Shown here in pieces: positions 22,933-36,297 of a stretch of DNA of 64,000 bases. The stretch is taken from contig JAQFVV010012396.1 in the NCBI GenBank assembly GCA_028023455.1, positions 5,994,085 through 6,058,084 of the forward strand, written 5' to 3'. The stretch comes from Epiperipatus broadwayi. Its lineage: Eukaryota; Onychophora; Udeonychophora; Euonychophora; Peripatidae. The notes below the pieces were generated by a model. The model saw only the letters and a list, made by a program, of their open reading frames with translations, searched no databases and was not told the origin of the DNA. The stretch's first letter is position 1, and every line of letters begins with the position of its first letter. The position numbers were made by a program, and so were the translations under genes.

Positions 22933-25299
22933 AGAAAAGTGAAAATGGGAGACTTGCTAATTCAAACTAACTTGCTAATTCCATCTCTGAAGGTTTTCTC
23001 TGATTTTTTTTCCTCTCTTAAATCGACTTAACTTGTTAAGAAATGTAAAACATTACTTAAATATGAAGTTATAATTCAGTTGTAAAGGGTGTGCATTGTT
23101 GTTTCTCCAAAATCAATGATGACCAAATTAGCTCAAAATAAAAGATTGTGCATTTAGTACCTCAATTTTTGTGTTGGATTCTTTAAAGTTCGTTTAAAGA
23201 AAGCATCTCAGGAAAGATATTGCATCCATGGCTTGTTAATAAAACTCTAGAGAGAACTATAAAACTTTTATATAAAGTTAAATAGCCAATTCATATTTTT
23301 AACAATAAAATCTATTTGTTTCAAGTGTCTTAAACCTAAAATGATAAAAGGAAGAAGCATCCAAATTCAAACCCAGGAAAGAAAATCTTCAAAGTGTGAA
23401 AGTAATCTGCAGGACTCTTTTAAACCACTTTTAATTACAATGTAGCTACCTCTTGATTAAAAAAATACAGTATGTGCATCTATATAGTATCTACAACTAT
23501 CTCCAAGACAACATGAACTCAATGATAATTGGTGTGGTGGACAATGATATAGAGTCTTCAAACTTAGCCTCAAAGGAAAGAGACAATCCGTAATGTTTCA
23601 TATTTATTATTTCACAATTATATTGATTTTATTTTTTTTTTAAATGTTAAAAAAAAGAGAAAATGATTTTAACACATAAAGACCCATTGAAGTTAAAAAA
23701 AAGAGGAATTGAAAAATTGTTAATGTGTAATAATGAGGTGTAAATGCTTACGTATTTGTAAATAAATAAAAAAAGATAGAAAATATTTTTTATTTATTAT
23801 CAAAATTATCTGCTTGGTATTAGATATATAAAGATTGGAGGGGTGTAGCTGTGTGCTTGACTTTTAAAATTAAGATAGTTCATGGTTTTGATTTGTGATC
23901 TGGTCAGACTTTGTCATTTCATTAAGATTGTAATTGCCATATGCATGTGTATATGTGAAACTATAAGTGCTTGCTATTACTAAGGTAGAGTTATCTTACT
24001 ACCTCATAGATAGGAAATAACTATCTCATAATTTATCCACTATTGCAGTAGATCCTGCAGACCAGCTCCTGGCTCCATTTGTTTTATTTAAGTAGGGAAT
24101 TATTGATAGAGTTATTGATAGAGTAGTGGAAAATGTTGTGCATGCCTATATAGAGTAAGTGTGTAGAGAAATAGTTCCTCACATGATTCTAGTCTCAGAA
24201 AAGACTTCTCTCTGGCCAATGCAGACATTTGAAGTTGTGAGTTGTTGTCTTTTTTAATTGCCATTGCTGAGACACTGATATGTGCATTATAAAGTGCTGC
24301 ATAGTGCTATGAAATATATAGAGGGTTTTACAAGACAGGATAAAAGCTGCTTTGATGGGATTGGGGTTTTAGTCAGATGTGTATGTTAATGAAGGAGATG
24401 ACAAAGAGTTTAATTTGGAAGCTGACCAATCTATAGCCATATTTTGTGAAGGATGGTAAATTGAATATCGTCAAGCTGGGGCTGCATATTGACCTATCAA
24501 AATATATACAGTCGCTAAAGTGGAAAGCAGTGAATATTTAGCTTGCATGAATGTAAAATTATGGTTCTTATATTTAAACCCATTTGTTGGACCGATTAGA
24601 GATTTTACATGTCACATTATCTTTTCATAGGAAATATAAAGATTTATTACTTGTTGGAATAATTAAATTCAGAATTAATAGTTCAATTTGTAACTGTCGT
24701 AACGCAAGGGGAAGCAGAAATTTATAGGTACTATGCACATTATAAGGAGAATTTCAGATTATACTTAAATATGGAATTCTGAATATGATTCCGTGTGTAA
24801 GCGTCTTAACATTCAATTAAAGATGGGTCAAGACAATGATTAAGTTATAAAGAAGTTTAGTTAATTTAAATATGTAGTATGTATTATTATTATCATTATT
24901 TAGCTAATTTAAATATGTATTATGTATTATTATGGTTTATGTATTATGTATTATTATGATTATTATTTAGTAAATTTTATGATATTTAAAAGTAGTGATA
25001 TGATAGATGTGTGTTTTTTATTATTATTATTGTAATAAAGATTTGTTATTATAAATTTACATGTGTGTCTTGTGTTTGATATTTCAAATATCTCCAGAAT
25101 CTGTATCCAGCACCTATAGCTAGAACTGATACCGGATTTCCATAATTTAAATTGACATTATTCATTTTTATATTGATTGATTCCATAGTTGATATATAAT
25201 TCATTTTATATTGATTGATTTCATAGTTGATTTACATAATTTATTTTTTTATATTCATTCAAGCATGTAAAAGTAATTTAAAGTGATTATTTAATATCT

Positions 25300-25490
25300 T
25301 CATGCTTTCACTTTCAAACACTTAAGATTTGCCCATACAAAAGCGTTTGGGTTCGAAAAGATAGATGGCCTCTCTATCTTTTCCAAAGACTTTATCATGT
25401 GTTTGAAGTGTTAGTATTCAGTCATTTATAGTTAAAATCTGCAAAGCGCATGTGCAACAGCTTAATGCTGTTTAAAATATTATAATTCAT
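25300..25490. mobile_element. Partial palindromic element, copy of the 31690-31873 family
   Basis: From 25383, AAAGACTTTATCATGTG, TGTTAGTATTCA, ATTTATAGTTAAAATCT and CAAAGCGCATGTGCAACAG match the right half of the hairpin at 31690-31873. The left half is replaced by unrelated sequence with its own small hairpin (AAAAGATAGATGG/CCTCTCTATCTTTT). It lies within element A. Confidence 0.6.
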
Positions 25491-26736
25491 TTTTTTTATT
25501 GATTGATTTCATAGTTTATTTGCATAATTTATTTTATGATCGATTTCCATATTTCACTTACATAAGTAATTTTCTTGATCGATTTCCATGTTTTACTTCC
25601 ATAGTTTACTTTGGCAAAAATGTAATAGATTTAAAAGTACTAATTAAATTTGGGCAAACAAATGATATGAAATAGAATAAAATGGCAGAAAATAGTCAAT
25701 TTAGGTTTATTAAATTTAGTCATTTGGTTCATTGCAATGTTGTGAATATTGGGAGCAGACATAAAATCCCTTTCCTGCTTTCAGTATTTAATATGATTCC
25801 CACTGGTAAATTCACATTAAAGTTTAATTTTGCAAATTTTGGGATCATATCCATTGCAATGTAATCATTCATAATTGCACCTCGTTAGCAGGTCTAGACC
25901 TTGAGAAAGAGTATTTCGATTATTAAATTGAAGAGCTAGCTTGGAAGTCAAGTAGTGTAAATATTAAATTTTGAGAAATGCTATTCTTATAATAAGGATC
26001 ATGAATTGATAGTCAGTTGGAAGGCTTATATGTGTATCGAAGTGAATAGGATTAAGAATTATCAGTTAAGAATATATAAAGAACATAACATGGACTTTCA
26101 GTGTTATATAATTGTAACTATTGAGAGTGATAAATGCTGAGAATGAAAAATAAAGTAGTGGGATTAAATGATAGGGATTTATTTATAACATTTCTTTATC
26201 CTACTTTTAAATTAAATAATAATTTCGATATTATAAGTATAAGTTATGAGTTCTCTGCATCGATTATTAAATTATTTCTAATCATATATGAATTGGAAAT
26301 GTATACAACATTTTCATAGTTACCACTTGAGATCAGATATTTATATTAAAGTTGTGGAAGAAAGTTGTCTCATTATTATTCATTTAGCAATAAGAATTTG
26401 TCACAGAAACATTTGCATAATTGTTGCTAGGTTTGAAACCAAGACGACAATAAATTGAGTTGTATTTATCAACATTATATTTTTTTTGAGAGACAATTTA
26501 ATTACTTTCTCCATTATCTTCTATAGTCATAGGCATGGATGATGATGATCTCTGGTGGGCATTACGATTTATAGTTGCAATTTGGCATCTGGGTATACTT
26601 AATCTTATTATTAATATTAGTAGATAAACACCCTAGCCATCCCAAGGTTAGATTCAATCAACTAGCTACTTGAAATGAAATATAAAGTAGAGGTCACATA
26701 AAGTGAATTCTGGAATGAAATAAAGTTGAGGTTACA

Positions 26737-26980
26737 ATATATTGTATATTTTTATATAATTAAATAATAATAATTTCTAATTTTAAAAATTGCTCATTTC
26801 TTGTCACTTATATTCAATTATCTTATTCATTTACTACATGTTGTAGCATGGAAAAATTTCTTTTACTAAAAAAAAACCATTTTTTTATTAAAAAATAAAA
26901 TAGAAATATGGTATTCATCAGTTAGACATTAATTTACAAATATTTACTTAAATGTGGTTTTTCTTTTATTATATATATAT
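26737..26980. other. Spacer between long elements A and B
   Basis: AT-rich DNA with nothing recognised apart from TA runs at both edges. Confidence 0.5.
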
Positions 26981-29900
26981 TGTAACCATATATTTTAGTA
27001 TAAAATATAATAATTGATGTAACTGGTATAAAAATTTCTCTGTCTTCTTTTGGTGATTTGATTGGCTTGATTTGCACTTTGAACAGATTACTCTCTCATA
27101 TTCAAAATAATTTATTAGAGAGAATGGGTAATATTTTGCCTTACTTGTTGTCTATATTATTTTAATAAATTTAAATTGCTTCTTTCCATATACTAATTCA
27201 TATCAAAATGTTTAACTTTTTAAAAATTTTGACAACACATTAAATTTGGTAAAATATTATTAAAAATAATAATAATTTTTATTTGTTTAAAATGGTCTTA
27301 AAAATTATTTCCATTGAATTAAAAAAAACCATTTGTTCAACTAAATTTAATTATTAAAAATAAATACAGTAATTACGTATGCGTTTCAATGTAAAAAAGA
27401 AAGGAGCGCAAATTAAAAAAAGATCGTCTGATAGTGTTGCTTTTGGGGGGAGAAAGAAAAGAAAATGGTAAAAGGCAAATGGTGTAAATATGATAAGCTT
27501 ATTTTAAAATAGTTAACAAGTAAATGGATTACCACAAAGTTTTCTATAAACGTAAAAATAACATAGTGGTATTTAATAATAAGATGAATTGCTAAATTTA
27601 AAAGTCTGTTCAAGTCGGCTAGCCAGGTGGATCAAATCGCCAGTAATAATTTTCCAATATTACATTTGAAATATGTCGGAGCTTTCCAGTTTAAAAGCAG
27701 AATTAATTGCAAGATTTTGGTATGTTTTAAAATATTTATTATTCTACAATTTGGAAAAATTAAATAAGTATTTTAATTACAGAAGTTTTATAAATATGAA
27801 AATTTGCTTTTTAAAAAAAGAAGAAGTTTAAATTAAAGTAAAATGTTAAAGTTATTAACATAGTTTAATATTTCCGTTTATAATTTTAATAAAAAATATA
27901 GTATTGATTGATATTTAACTTTGCAATGCCAGTAATATATTTGCTAGTTAATTTGTTTACCATTTGGATAATAAAAACAGTCTTCAAATAATTAATCAAA
28001 GCTATTTTCTAATTTTATCGTCAGTTTGGAATGATTAAATTAATTGCTATAATTAGTATTCCTAGATTTAAGCGTGGATAAATAAATATTAGCATGGATG
28101 TGATAAACTTAGAACAGTTTTAATAGAGAAATGTAGAAATTAATAACTTATGAAAAAACATTTTCATTTAAACTCTGCGTGTCATGTTTTGGAATTGTTT
28201 CATGTTTATGGAGCCACGTAAAATCGTTAATCTAATAGTGCTTATAATAACTAATACAAATGGATAAAATTATATGTATGGAATTCAACTATAATTGTAG
28301 CTATTACTTCGTATATTTATTGTTCGACACATCGTACATGGATTTCACGGATCATATTTGTAGTTATAAAATGCTATACAATTTAATTTGTGATACACAC
28401 ACCTGCTAGAATTCATGTATTGAACTATAATATGCTATACATTTAATTTATATCATACACACACCTGTTAGATTTTATGTATTTGATGAATAATGCATTA
28501 CTTTAATTTTATCGTTAGATGAACTTGCATGTGAAGTTCATAAGTTATATTTTATTAAGTTTAAATTAATAGGGGTTGAATAGAATACTTATTCAAGAGA
28601 ATAGCGCTTGCGAAAAAAGCTTGAAAAGTACTAAATGAATTTATGAGATGTATCAATTTTTATGAGGTATTTTGTGAATCTTTCCAGATTTCTATTCCTA
28701 TACTAATATTACTTATATTATATTACATATGTTTTATCTTAAGCAAGATAAGTTAGTACATTAGTTGTCCTGATTAGCATAACATTTTATTATGCAAGAA
28801 CCCACATTTGCTAAAATGTTAGTGTTTTCTGAATGGTCAGAATAACTGAGGAGGATGATTTTGCACTTTAATGTGAAGTAAATAGTAATGTTGTTTTATA
28901 ATGTTAAAAGGCATTAATCTGTGCCGGTGGTTAATCCGCAGATTACTTAATTGCCATTTTTTGTATTTTACACTCATTCCTGTGCTGGTGGTTAATCCGT
29001 GGAATTGTGTAATTATACTTATTACTTTATGATGGTGTATAAATCCACAAAGCGTTTAGTGTTATTTAATTCCTATGTGTAGATGAATGCATCCACAGGA
29101 ATATGGTTTTACTTCATAGATATAAGTTGGGCAAAGTATTTTAGTTATTCTGCTAAATCATCTTCTTCCATTTGTAAATATAATTTATAAGTTAGATTAT
29201 TAAATTGTAGCAGGACATTCTATTCAAGTTACCTCATAATAATTAACTGTTGGTTGATTATTATTTACCTGAATATAAGTTTAAATTTTCACTTTATTTA
29301 ATGATTGCATTATAGCTAAATCCTACAGATATAATATTATTTATTATATTATTATAAGTTTACGGTATAGATTTATTGAATCTGGAAATGACATTAGATG
29401 TTTCATGAGTTGATGTTGAATTTAGTATAATTTCCTCAATACATTCATTATATCAAATTGAAATATAAGGTATGATTAGGTTTTTAAAAACCGTACCTAT
29501 GATATGTTATTGAAGAAAGTCGATGGAATTATAATTTATTTATTTTATTTGTTTATTTATGTCTTTAATTATAACATTAGAATTAATTACTTATTATTCA
29601 TAAATTTGTAAATAAACGTTGATTTATAATTAAACTTACTGTGCCGTTGCTATTTGTCATTCGTAAAATCAGAAATCATAAACCTTGGATAGAGCATACA
29701 TTGAAGTACATACTATCGTCAACATGATATAAGAGTTTAGTGATATTTTGAGAAAACATTTGGATGCTTTTCGTCTTTGGTAGTTTATGATGTGTAAGGT
29801 ACAATAAAATCCCATTTACCTTTTCCATCATTTTAGCGTTGCGTAGTTGATTCTAGTATACAATATAAATTGATTATTAAACCTGTAAACAGATTTACCA

Positions 29901-30493
29901 GATAATGACATGATTGAATATATTTACTTAACGTTTTTAAATTGTCATTTGTCAGTATAATAAGAGTCTCAGTGATATAGTAAACTATAAAAAAAAAGAA
30001 CCCAAGTATTTATGTTTATTTATTGCAAAGCTTTACCTGGACTAGCATTTGTATTAAAAAATCATATAGATGGTTTAAAATTTCATAATCTTATGTAGTT
30101 CCACAAATTATGCCATCTTGTACATGGTCGGCCATCGGGTCTCATACAATGAAAATCGCAAATTAAGGTTTGAAAGATAATAACATTACATACTTATAAT
30201 TTGTTTAATGTATTTTATCATACTACTATGATAGGTCTTCGCGGTACACCCTGGCTGCGATCAAATTAAATCATAAAAAGTTTGTTATATCATTGGTTTG
30301 GTCTGTGGTAAGTTGCTCCAGATGTTGGTTGTGGTCTTTGGTGCATAATATAGATAGCATGATATGCTTTTGGTTACAGCTCTTAATAGCTGACAATGTG
30401 CAGCGGGAATTGATCGGTGATCGAGGTTACAATTCTTAGCGCACTTATGTTTTGGTGATATTATGTAGTTGGGACAACAATCGAACGGTTACA
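26981..30493. mobile_element. Long TG...CA element B (3.5 kb) in a TA run
   Basis: It begins TGTAACCATATA and ends AACGGTTACA, with ATATATATAT on both sides, so tips and target match element A. The body is not visibly homologous to A or C. Internal short repeats include two TATGCTATACA...ACACACACCTG units near 28372 and 28430, and two TGGTTAATCCG units near 28928 and 28988. No long frame was found on either strand. It may be a second family of very long solo LTR, or an unrelated element mobilised by the same integrase or transposase type. Confidence 0.5.
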
Positions 30494-31120
30494 ATATATA
30501 TATATATTAAAATATACATGTGTAAAATGATAACTCAAACTAAACTAATAAATTTAAAATGTATTTTAACATTTTTGTCCTGTTAATGGAAGATTTTAAA
30601 TTCTAAAAGATAGATTAACTGGATTATATGTGTACCATATGTTTTAGTTGCTATTTTCTAATGATTCCTCAAAATTCATTACTATGCTTTAGAAAATATT
30701 ATTACAAATGTGAAAATAATTTATTTTCAATCATATTCAGAGCTTTATATTATAAGCTTAAATCTATTATGCCTCTATTAGTCCTTAAATGAAGGATTAC
30801 ACCATGGCCATATCTGCCTAATCTAAAGGCAATTTTCAGTTAGTCAGCTAAAACAATTAATTGGAGAACTAAAACAATTAAATATATAATATTTTTGTCA
30901 AAAATAAAAGTTATAATTTTATAAAATATTTTAAAACAGATTGGGGCAATCTTTGTACATGTATTAAAAAAGAATAAATTAAAATAAGAAGTAATAAATT
31001 ATGCATTTTAATTGAGTATATAGTGTGATTATTGACATTTTTCAAGATTTTAAAATAATTAAATAATATAATTACAATGATATGCAAAAAAATAAGATGT
31101 AAATTTTTTTAAAAAAAATA
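30494..31120. other. AT-rich spacer, no gene seen
   Basis: Nothing recognised apart from the TA run at 30494-30508. Confidence 0.5.
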
Positions 31121-31471
31121 ATGCTTTTATGTAAATAGCAGACTAAAAAGTACAAAATAGCAAGGTAATTCTCTCTTGGTTAAATTGCCATTCTTGGAAA
31201 ATTTCAGAGAGCTTAAGATTCTATACTTGTTACAAAACAATTGGAAATTGCAGAATGTTATTGTTTCATAAAAGCATTTGAGGCATTTTTCATTTTTATG
31301 ATTTATTTGAGCATCAAATGCTTTTATAAAATGACAATATTCTTGCAATTTCCAATTGCTTTATAACAAGTCTAGATTCTTAATATTTCTGATATTAACC
31401 AAGAATGATAAATTAACTGAGAGGGGATTATTTTATTTTGTAATTTTTAGTCAGCTATTTACATAAAAGCA
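31121..31471. mobile_element. Palindromic MITE-like element
   Basis: Outer arms AATGCTTTTATGTAAATAGC and TATTTACATAAAAGCATT are exact inverted partners. Inner arms (CTTGTTACAAAACAATTGG and CCAATTGCTTTATAACAAG) pair with small gaps around a centre near 31290. Two further AAAAGCATTTGA-like blocks flank the loop. No coding. Confidence 0.7.
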
Positions 31472-31689
31472 TTATTTAAAAAAAAAATTAAATGTTATTT
31501 TTTTTACTTTTTAGTTATATATAATTCTTAAAATGGTTAAAACTACAAAAAAAATCTGACAAAAATTATAATTTACTATTAAGACATGAAAATAGATAAG
31601 CCTCTAATAAATGAATTCTAAATTTAAATAATGTGACTGTCTACTATATAAACATATTTATGTATTGGCTTTTTAATTAATTTAATTAT

Positions 31690-31873
31690 AATATTTAACA
31701 CAGCATTATGCTGTTGCACATGCGCTTTGAAGATTTTAACTATAAATGAATGAATACTAACACTCAACCACATGATAAAGTCTTTGGCATGTGGTTGAAT
31801 GTTAGTATTCAATCATTTATAGTTAAAATCTTCAAAGCGCATGTGCAACAGCGTAATGCTGTGTTAAATATTA
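31690..31873. mobile_element. Near-perfect hairpin element, about 184 bp
   Basis: The left arm (TATTTAACACAGCATTATGC, GTTGCACATGCGCTTTGAAG, ACTATAAATGAATGAATACT, CAACCACATG) is matched almost base for base by the right arm around a loop of about 16 bp (ATAAAGTCTTTGGCAT). The arms are far better preserved than other palindromes in the window, so it is probably young. A partial copy sits at 25300-25490. Confidence 0.8.
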
Positions 31874-32082
31874 CAGTTTACAAACATCGCGCTATAAAAA
31901 ATGATTTATTTACATACATTTAATTTAATTATGTAATTCAATATTAACAAAATTTTATTCTACAAATTTAATGTTTATGTCAGATATATATATATATTTA
32001 TTTTAATTAATTTAATTAAATATGAATTAAATCAATATTATATTAATAAAATTTTATTCTACAAATGCAATATTTCCATTGG
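31874..32082. other. AT-rich spacer
   Basis: Nothing recognised apart from short AT-rich repeats around ATTTTATTCTACAAAT. Confidence 0.5.
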
Positions 32083-32160
32083 CCCAGTTGTTAAGGAGTT
32101 TTCTTGGGAAGGGTAAGGATGTGAGTTTGAGTTCTAAACAAGGACAGATTTTTTTCATTG
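32083..32160 (+). mobile_element. tRNA-derived SINE head, degenerate
   Basis: GGCCCAGTTGTTAAGG resembles a polymerase III A box. GAGTTTGAGTTCTA, about 45 bases on, resembles a B box with two changes. Spacing and order fit a tRNA-derived SINE promoter. It differs from the pair at 8086 and 43958, so a second SINE family is implied. No clear tail or target-site duplication. Confidence 0.5.
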
Positions 32161-32393
32161 TTAATTCAAAAATGTGGACATACCGACAGAAACACAGATA
32201 GGGCAAATAAATATAAAGCATTTAATTAATATTCTATAACTGTATTGTAAACAATGAAGTATAATAAAACAACAGATTATATTAATTGCATTTCTCATTT
32301 AAGTGGTAAGAATAACTGTAATATCTGTAATAATAACAAAGCAAAAGATATAGCGGTAATAATAAAAATAAATATTTCCTTTTTTTAAGTACA

Positions 32394-32580
32394 GTTATGG
32401 GTGTATGGAATGTTCAAACTTTATTTCAAGATCTGAACATAGATAGGATGACATATATAAAAAACAAGTTAATAAATGTCAAGAGATTAATAATGTTGAT
32501 AATTCAAATAAAGAAGGGAATATAATGATTTTGATTCATTGTTTAGTAGTACATGCATTCTATTGAGTCATTTAGGTTTG
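32394..32580 (+). pseudogene. Possible LINE endonuclease N-terminal fragment
   Basis: The plus strand encodes VMGVWNVQTLFQDLNIDRM, which resembles the start of the endonuclease domain of RTE/craniofacial-development-protein-2-like retroelement proteins (GxWNVRTL). Downstream similarity fades and stops occur. The match is short, so chance cannot be excluded. Confidence 0.4.
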
Positions 32581-35500
32581 AACACAAACATCCAAATTAG
32601 TTAAATTAAAACTTCTCTTTGTAACACTAAAAATAGAAAGGTTCATCATTCTAACAAAGATACTTGAAGTTTTTTAATGTGATAGTGATATTTTAGCTTC
32701 GAAACTACTGGATTTTTTAAAGAATATAGAAGGACATGAAGGATGCTCCAAAATAAAGGGAATAAAAATACTATAATAATTATCAAATATCATTGTTATC
32801 TGCATATCAAAGGTATTTTTAAGGATTTGTTTAATACATTATTTCCAGGTATAAATGAATGATTAACAGAAATTTGAGTGACTTTAGATAATTATAATGT
32901 ATTATAAATGTGTTTTTTATTTTTAGGAAAATGTAAAAAATATATCGGGAGCAAACGTGTAATTTATATATTACTTTTATTGATTTGATCAAAATATTTA
33001 AACAAGTTTTGTGCAATATTTGCAAATAATTGGTTATTTATTAAAGTTTATTTATATTATATAACTTCTATATGATAAAATGAAACAAAGTATTGTGTTT
33101 AAAAAAAATCTGATACATTTGAAATGAACACTGGCATGGAACAAGAGTGTATAGTATATCTAATTTTGTTTTTGTCTTTATAAATATGCTCTTTGAAACA
33201 TTTTATAAATGACTTCATATGCAAGCATCAAAATACAATATAGATTTTATAATTCAGATTTTATTTTAAACCAATTAAAAGTAAAAACATAAATTTCATC
33301 TTCTTGATCTCTAGATTTGTAACATGCTACTGATTGATCTATAAAATATAATATTTCAAAGATATCATTTAAAGATTTTGCTTTATCAACCAGTATTAAA
33401 AAAAAAAATCTTACTTAACTTTTATCCTGAAATTATAACTTTATTTAAATACAATATTTTATTTTTATTTTTATATGGAAAAACAGACTTTAGTTTTGAA
33501 ATAATCATAAACTCCATTGTTTTGTTTTACATTATGATAGTATAACTACTTCAACAAGTTTGAAGCATTAAAATCTATTATTTTTCCATTTATTGTATAG
33601 AAAAAGTTATGAATCATACTATCACTGGGAAATTTTATTTAAGAACATTTTATAATGCTATGGATGGATAAGGGCAAGATTATGTGAACATATTTAATCT
33701 ACTATTGTGAAAGCATCTCTTCATTATAATGGATATATGAAATAAATGGGTAAAAACTGATTTTTGATCAAATATTTTATGAGAATTTAAGCATTTTCTT
33801 ATGATAGAAAAATCATTTTTAAAGAGGTTAATATGGATTGCTTTTCTTTCAATAAAATAGGGTTAAGGGTAGAATATTCAAGAGAGATACAATTGGACAA
33901 AATATTAAAGTTAGAAAGAAAAGTTTGCTACAGATCTTAAAAGACAGCATTATCAAAAATCTAAAGGACTAACACATATATATATAGATGCACATAGATT
34001 GTTTTCTATAGTTTTGCAAAATTCGTCTTTATTTTTTCTCCCTGCTATTAGAAAACCTATATTTAATTATGCATAAAAGAAGCTTGACATACATAGTGTG
34101 AAAGAGCAAACTTATAAATAGCATTCAATGATAATTTTGTTTAACCTTTTAAAGATTCATTTAAAACCATTAATTGGTTATCAATCAGAAATTTAAGACA
34201 TATAAATTATATAACTTTGAATTTTACTATTTCTTAAATACATTAAGCAAAAGAAATTTCAGACTTTCTGTTCATTAGATTTTTTGCCATTAAAATGCAT
34301 TACAATTTCTTAACCAAGGTTATTTATTCCATGGTTTTCTTAATGTTTTTCAGTATATATTAATTAATTCATGGTTCCTCCTTTTATCTGTGGTTTCACT
34401 ACCTCATTTTAACTAATTTTTGGTTTGCTTTTAATAAAAAAATTAAAAAATTCTTAAATTTGAATTTTAAAATTTCATGCACATTTGCTCATATGAGCAC
34501 AGATGAATCATGCGTCTAGCAGTCATTTTCGCATCTTGTACCTTTTCTCAGTTTATTACTTTTTTTTCTGCTATGCATTTTTAGTCATTTATTTTTGTTG
34601 ATGTCTTTAATATATACATTTTTAAAAAATTAAGTTGTATTTTTAAAAAATCTTTGTGTTAAATATGTATATTATATAGGGTTTGCTATTATCTACTGAA
34701 AAGTTTGGAGCAATTGTATGGATATGGAGTGGGTGGGGGGTGATATCTATTATATTTATAATTTATTGCTTTTAAAAATACATTTTATTACAATTTCCTC
34801 CACACAACGTCAATCAATACCATTTTAATTTTAAAAATAAAAAAAAATGTTTTAATTAGTTGTATAACTTTAGCATACTTTAAATTAAAATAATAATATA
34901 AATAAAAAAAAACTTAACAAACATTATATATATTAAGATACATTTGGAAATTTACATGAAACTTTTAATATTATAAAAACGAATGATTCTCTCTTTCTTT
35001 TTTTTATCATTGCAAATGTCATTTGAATTGAAGCTTTTTTAAAATATTATTTTTATATATTCTGTTGTTGTTTTTAATATCAGGACTATCTGAGATGAGA
35101 AAAACTGCATTACTTGACAATAAGTGAGACTCAATTTCTTTCAGCTAATTGCTTCTGCTAAGATCTAGCTATTTATTTATTTTTTGTAATAATATTACAG
35201 TCCCTATTATTTTGTTTTATTTTTGTGTTTATTATTTTAAAAAAAAAAAAAGTACAACAATCAATGTGAATACATGTATTATAAAAATATTTTTTACTAT
35301 ATTTATTACCAACAACAATATCACATGTGGGGTTTTGAAATTTATATCTAATATTAAAATATTTAGATTTGATTAGCAAACTTATGTTTTTCCAGATCAA
35401 AATAATTGTTTAGTATTTAGTTTGAGAAAAATTTTAAGTTTTGCACATTATTAGCAGTATTAAGGATTTACCCTTGATATATATATATATATATCTTGTT

Positions 35501-36270
35501 TCATCATAATTGATATATATAATAGTTTCCTTGTAGGTTGCTACAATCACAGATTATTAATCAGAATATACTGCACTTCATAAAAAAAAATTAGGAGTTT
35601 TTCTTTGAAATCATTTACATAAAGATTTGGTTTAGTTTATAAATTACTATCAGTGAAACCTTAAATTTTATTTATTATTATTACATGTTAATAATATAAA
35701 TAATCAGAGCAGATAAACATATTTTAAAAGTTCATCAAGATTAGAGTTCTAAAAACTTAAATAGATTATCAGATAAAAGCTGTTATTTTTTTAACTTCTA
35801 TTAGAATATATAGTGAACTGAGTAAGTACTAATGAAATGTTAAAATTTTGATTAGCAAATTTTTGATAAGCAAATAAATATATTGTTCTAAGGATTATTA
35901 TAGTTTTTTTAAAAAAGAAACAACGCATTAAATATTTTGTCTGAAATTTAATGCTAATTGGATCTTAAACTGATAAACAACAATACCGGTATAAAGTTGT
36001 GGAGCATTTGAGGAATAGTATGGTGGAAGACAAAGAAAAGATTAAGAAACTAAAAGATAAATCTTGGATTCAGTGTATGTGATTGGTGATGAAATTAAAT
36101 ATTTCACATTTATTTTTTTTTTTGTGATCAGCACAGTAGTTGATTTGACTGATACTAATTGATCTACTAAAAGATTTCTACCGGGAAATATCTGATTGTG
36201 GTTGAAATTTCTCAAATACATGGAAATATATCTATATTTTAATCCTAAATCTAGATGATGGATATACCAA
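32581..36270. other. AT-rich region, no gene seen
   Basis: Long AT-rich stretch with no motif-bearing frame. A TA run lies at about 35478-35495. The open frames at 35149-35376 (+) and 35173-35400 (-) are complementary low-complexity readings of the same DNA. Confidence 0.45.
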
Positions 36271-36297
36271 GATAATGCTCTAACCACTGAATTTGAT
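36271..36297 (-). mobile_element. Possible SINE A-box remnant
   Basis: On the minus strand AATTCAGTGGTTAGAGCAT is close to the A-box head of many tRNA-derived SINEs (CAGTGGTTAGAGCA). No B box was found downstream, so this is either a truncated copy or a coincidence. Confidence 0.3.

Larger units (their letters stand above)
22191..26736. mobile_element. Long TG...CA element A (4.5 kb), solo-LTR-like, in a TA run
   Basis: It begins TGTAACCCTTGG and ends GAGGTTACA, with short inverted tips of about 7 bp, and has ATATAT on both sides. The body aligns block by block with element C (54294-59128). Shared blocks include TATAGGCAAAAAAA, GTGTGTGTGATACAGATATA, ATATCTCCAGAATCT, CCAGCACCTATA and GATTTATAGTTGCAATTTGG. 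A TATA-box-like CTTATAAAAGAG lies near 22919, and AATAAA signals occur downstream (near 23138 and 25034). No long frame is present. TG...CA ends with promoter and poly(A)-like signals suit a very long solo LTR; a non-autonomous TIR transposon is the alternative. Confidence 0.6.

Noticed and set aside
35149-35400. Two opposite 75-codon frames
   Set aside because: They are complementary readings of the same AT-rich stretch and neither has a motif.
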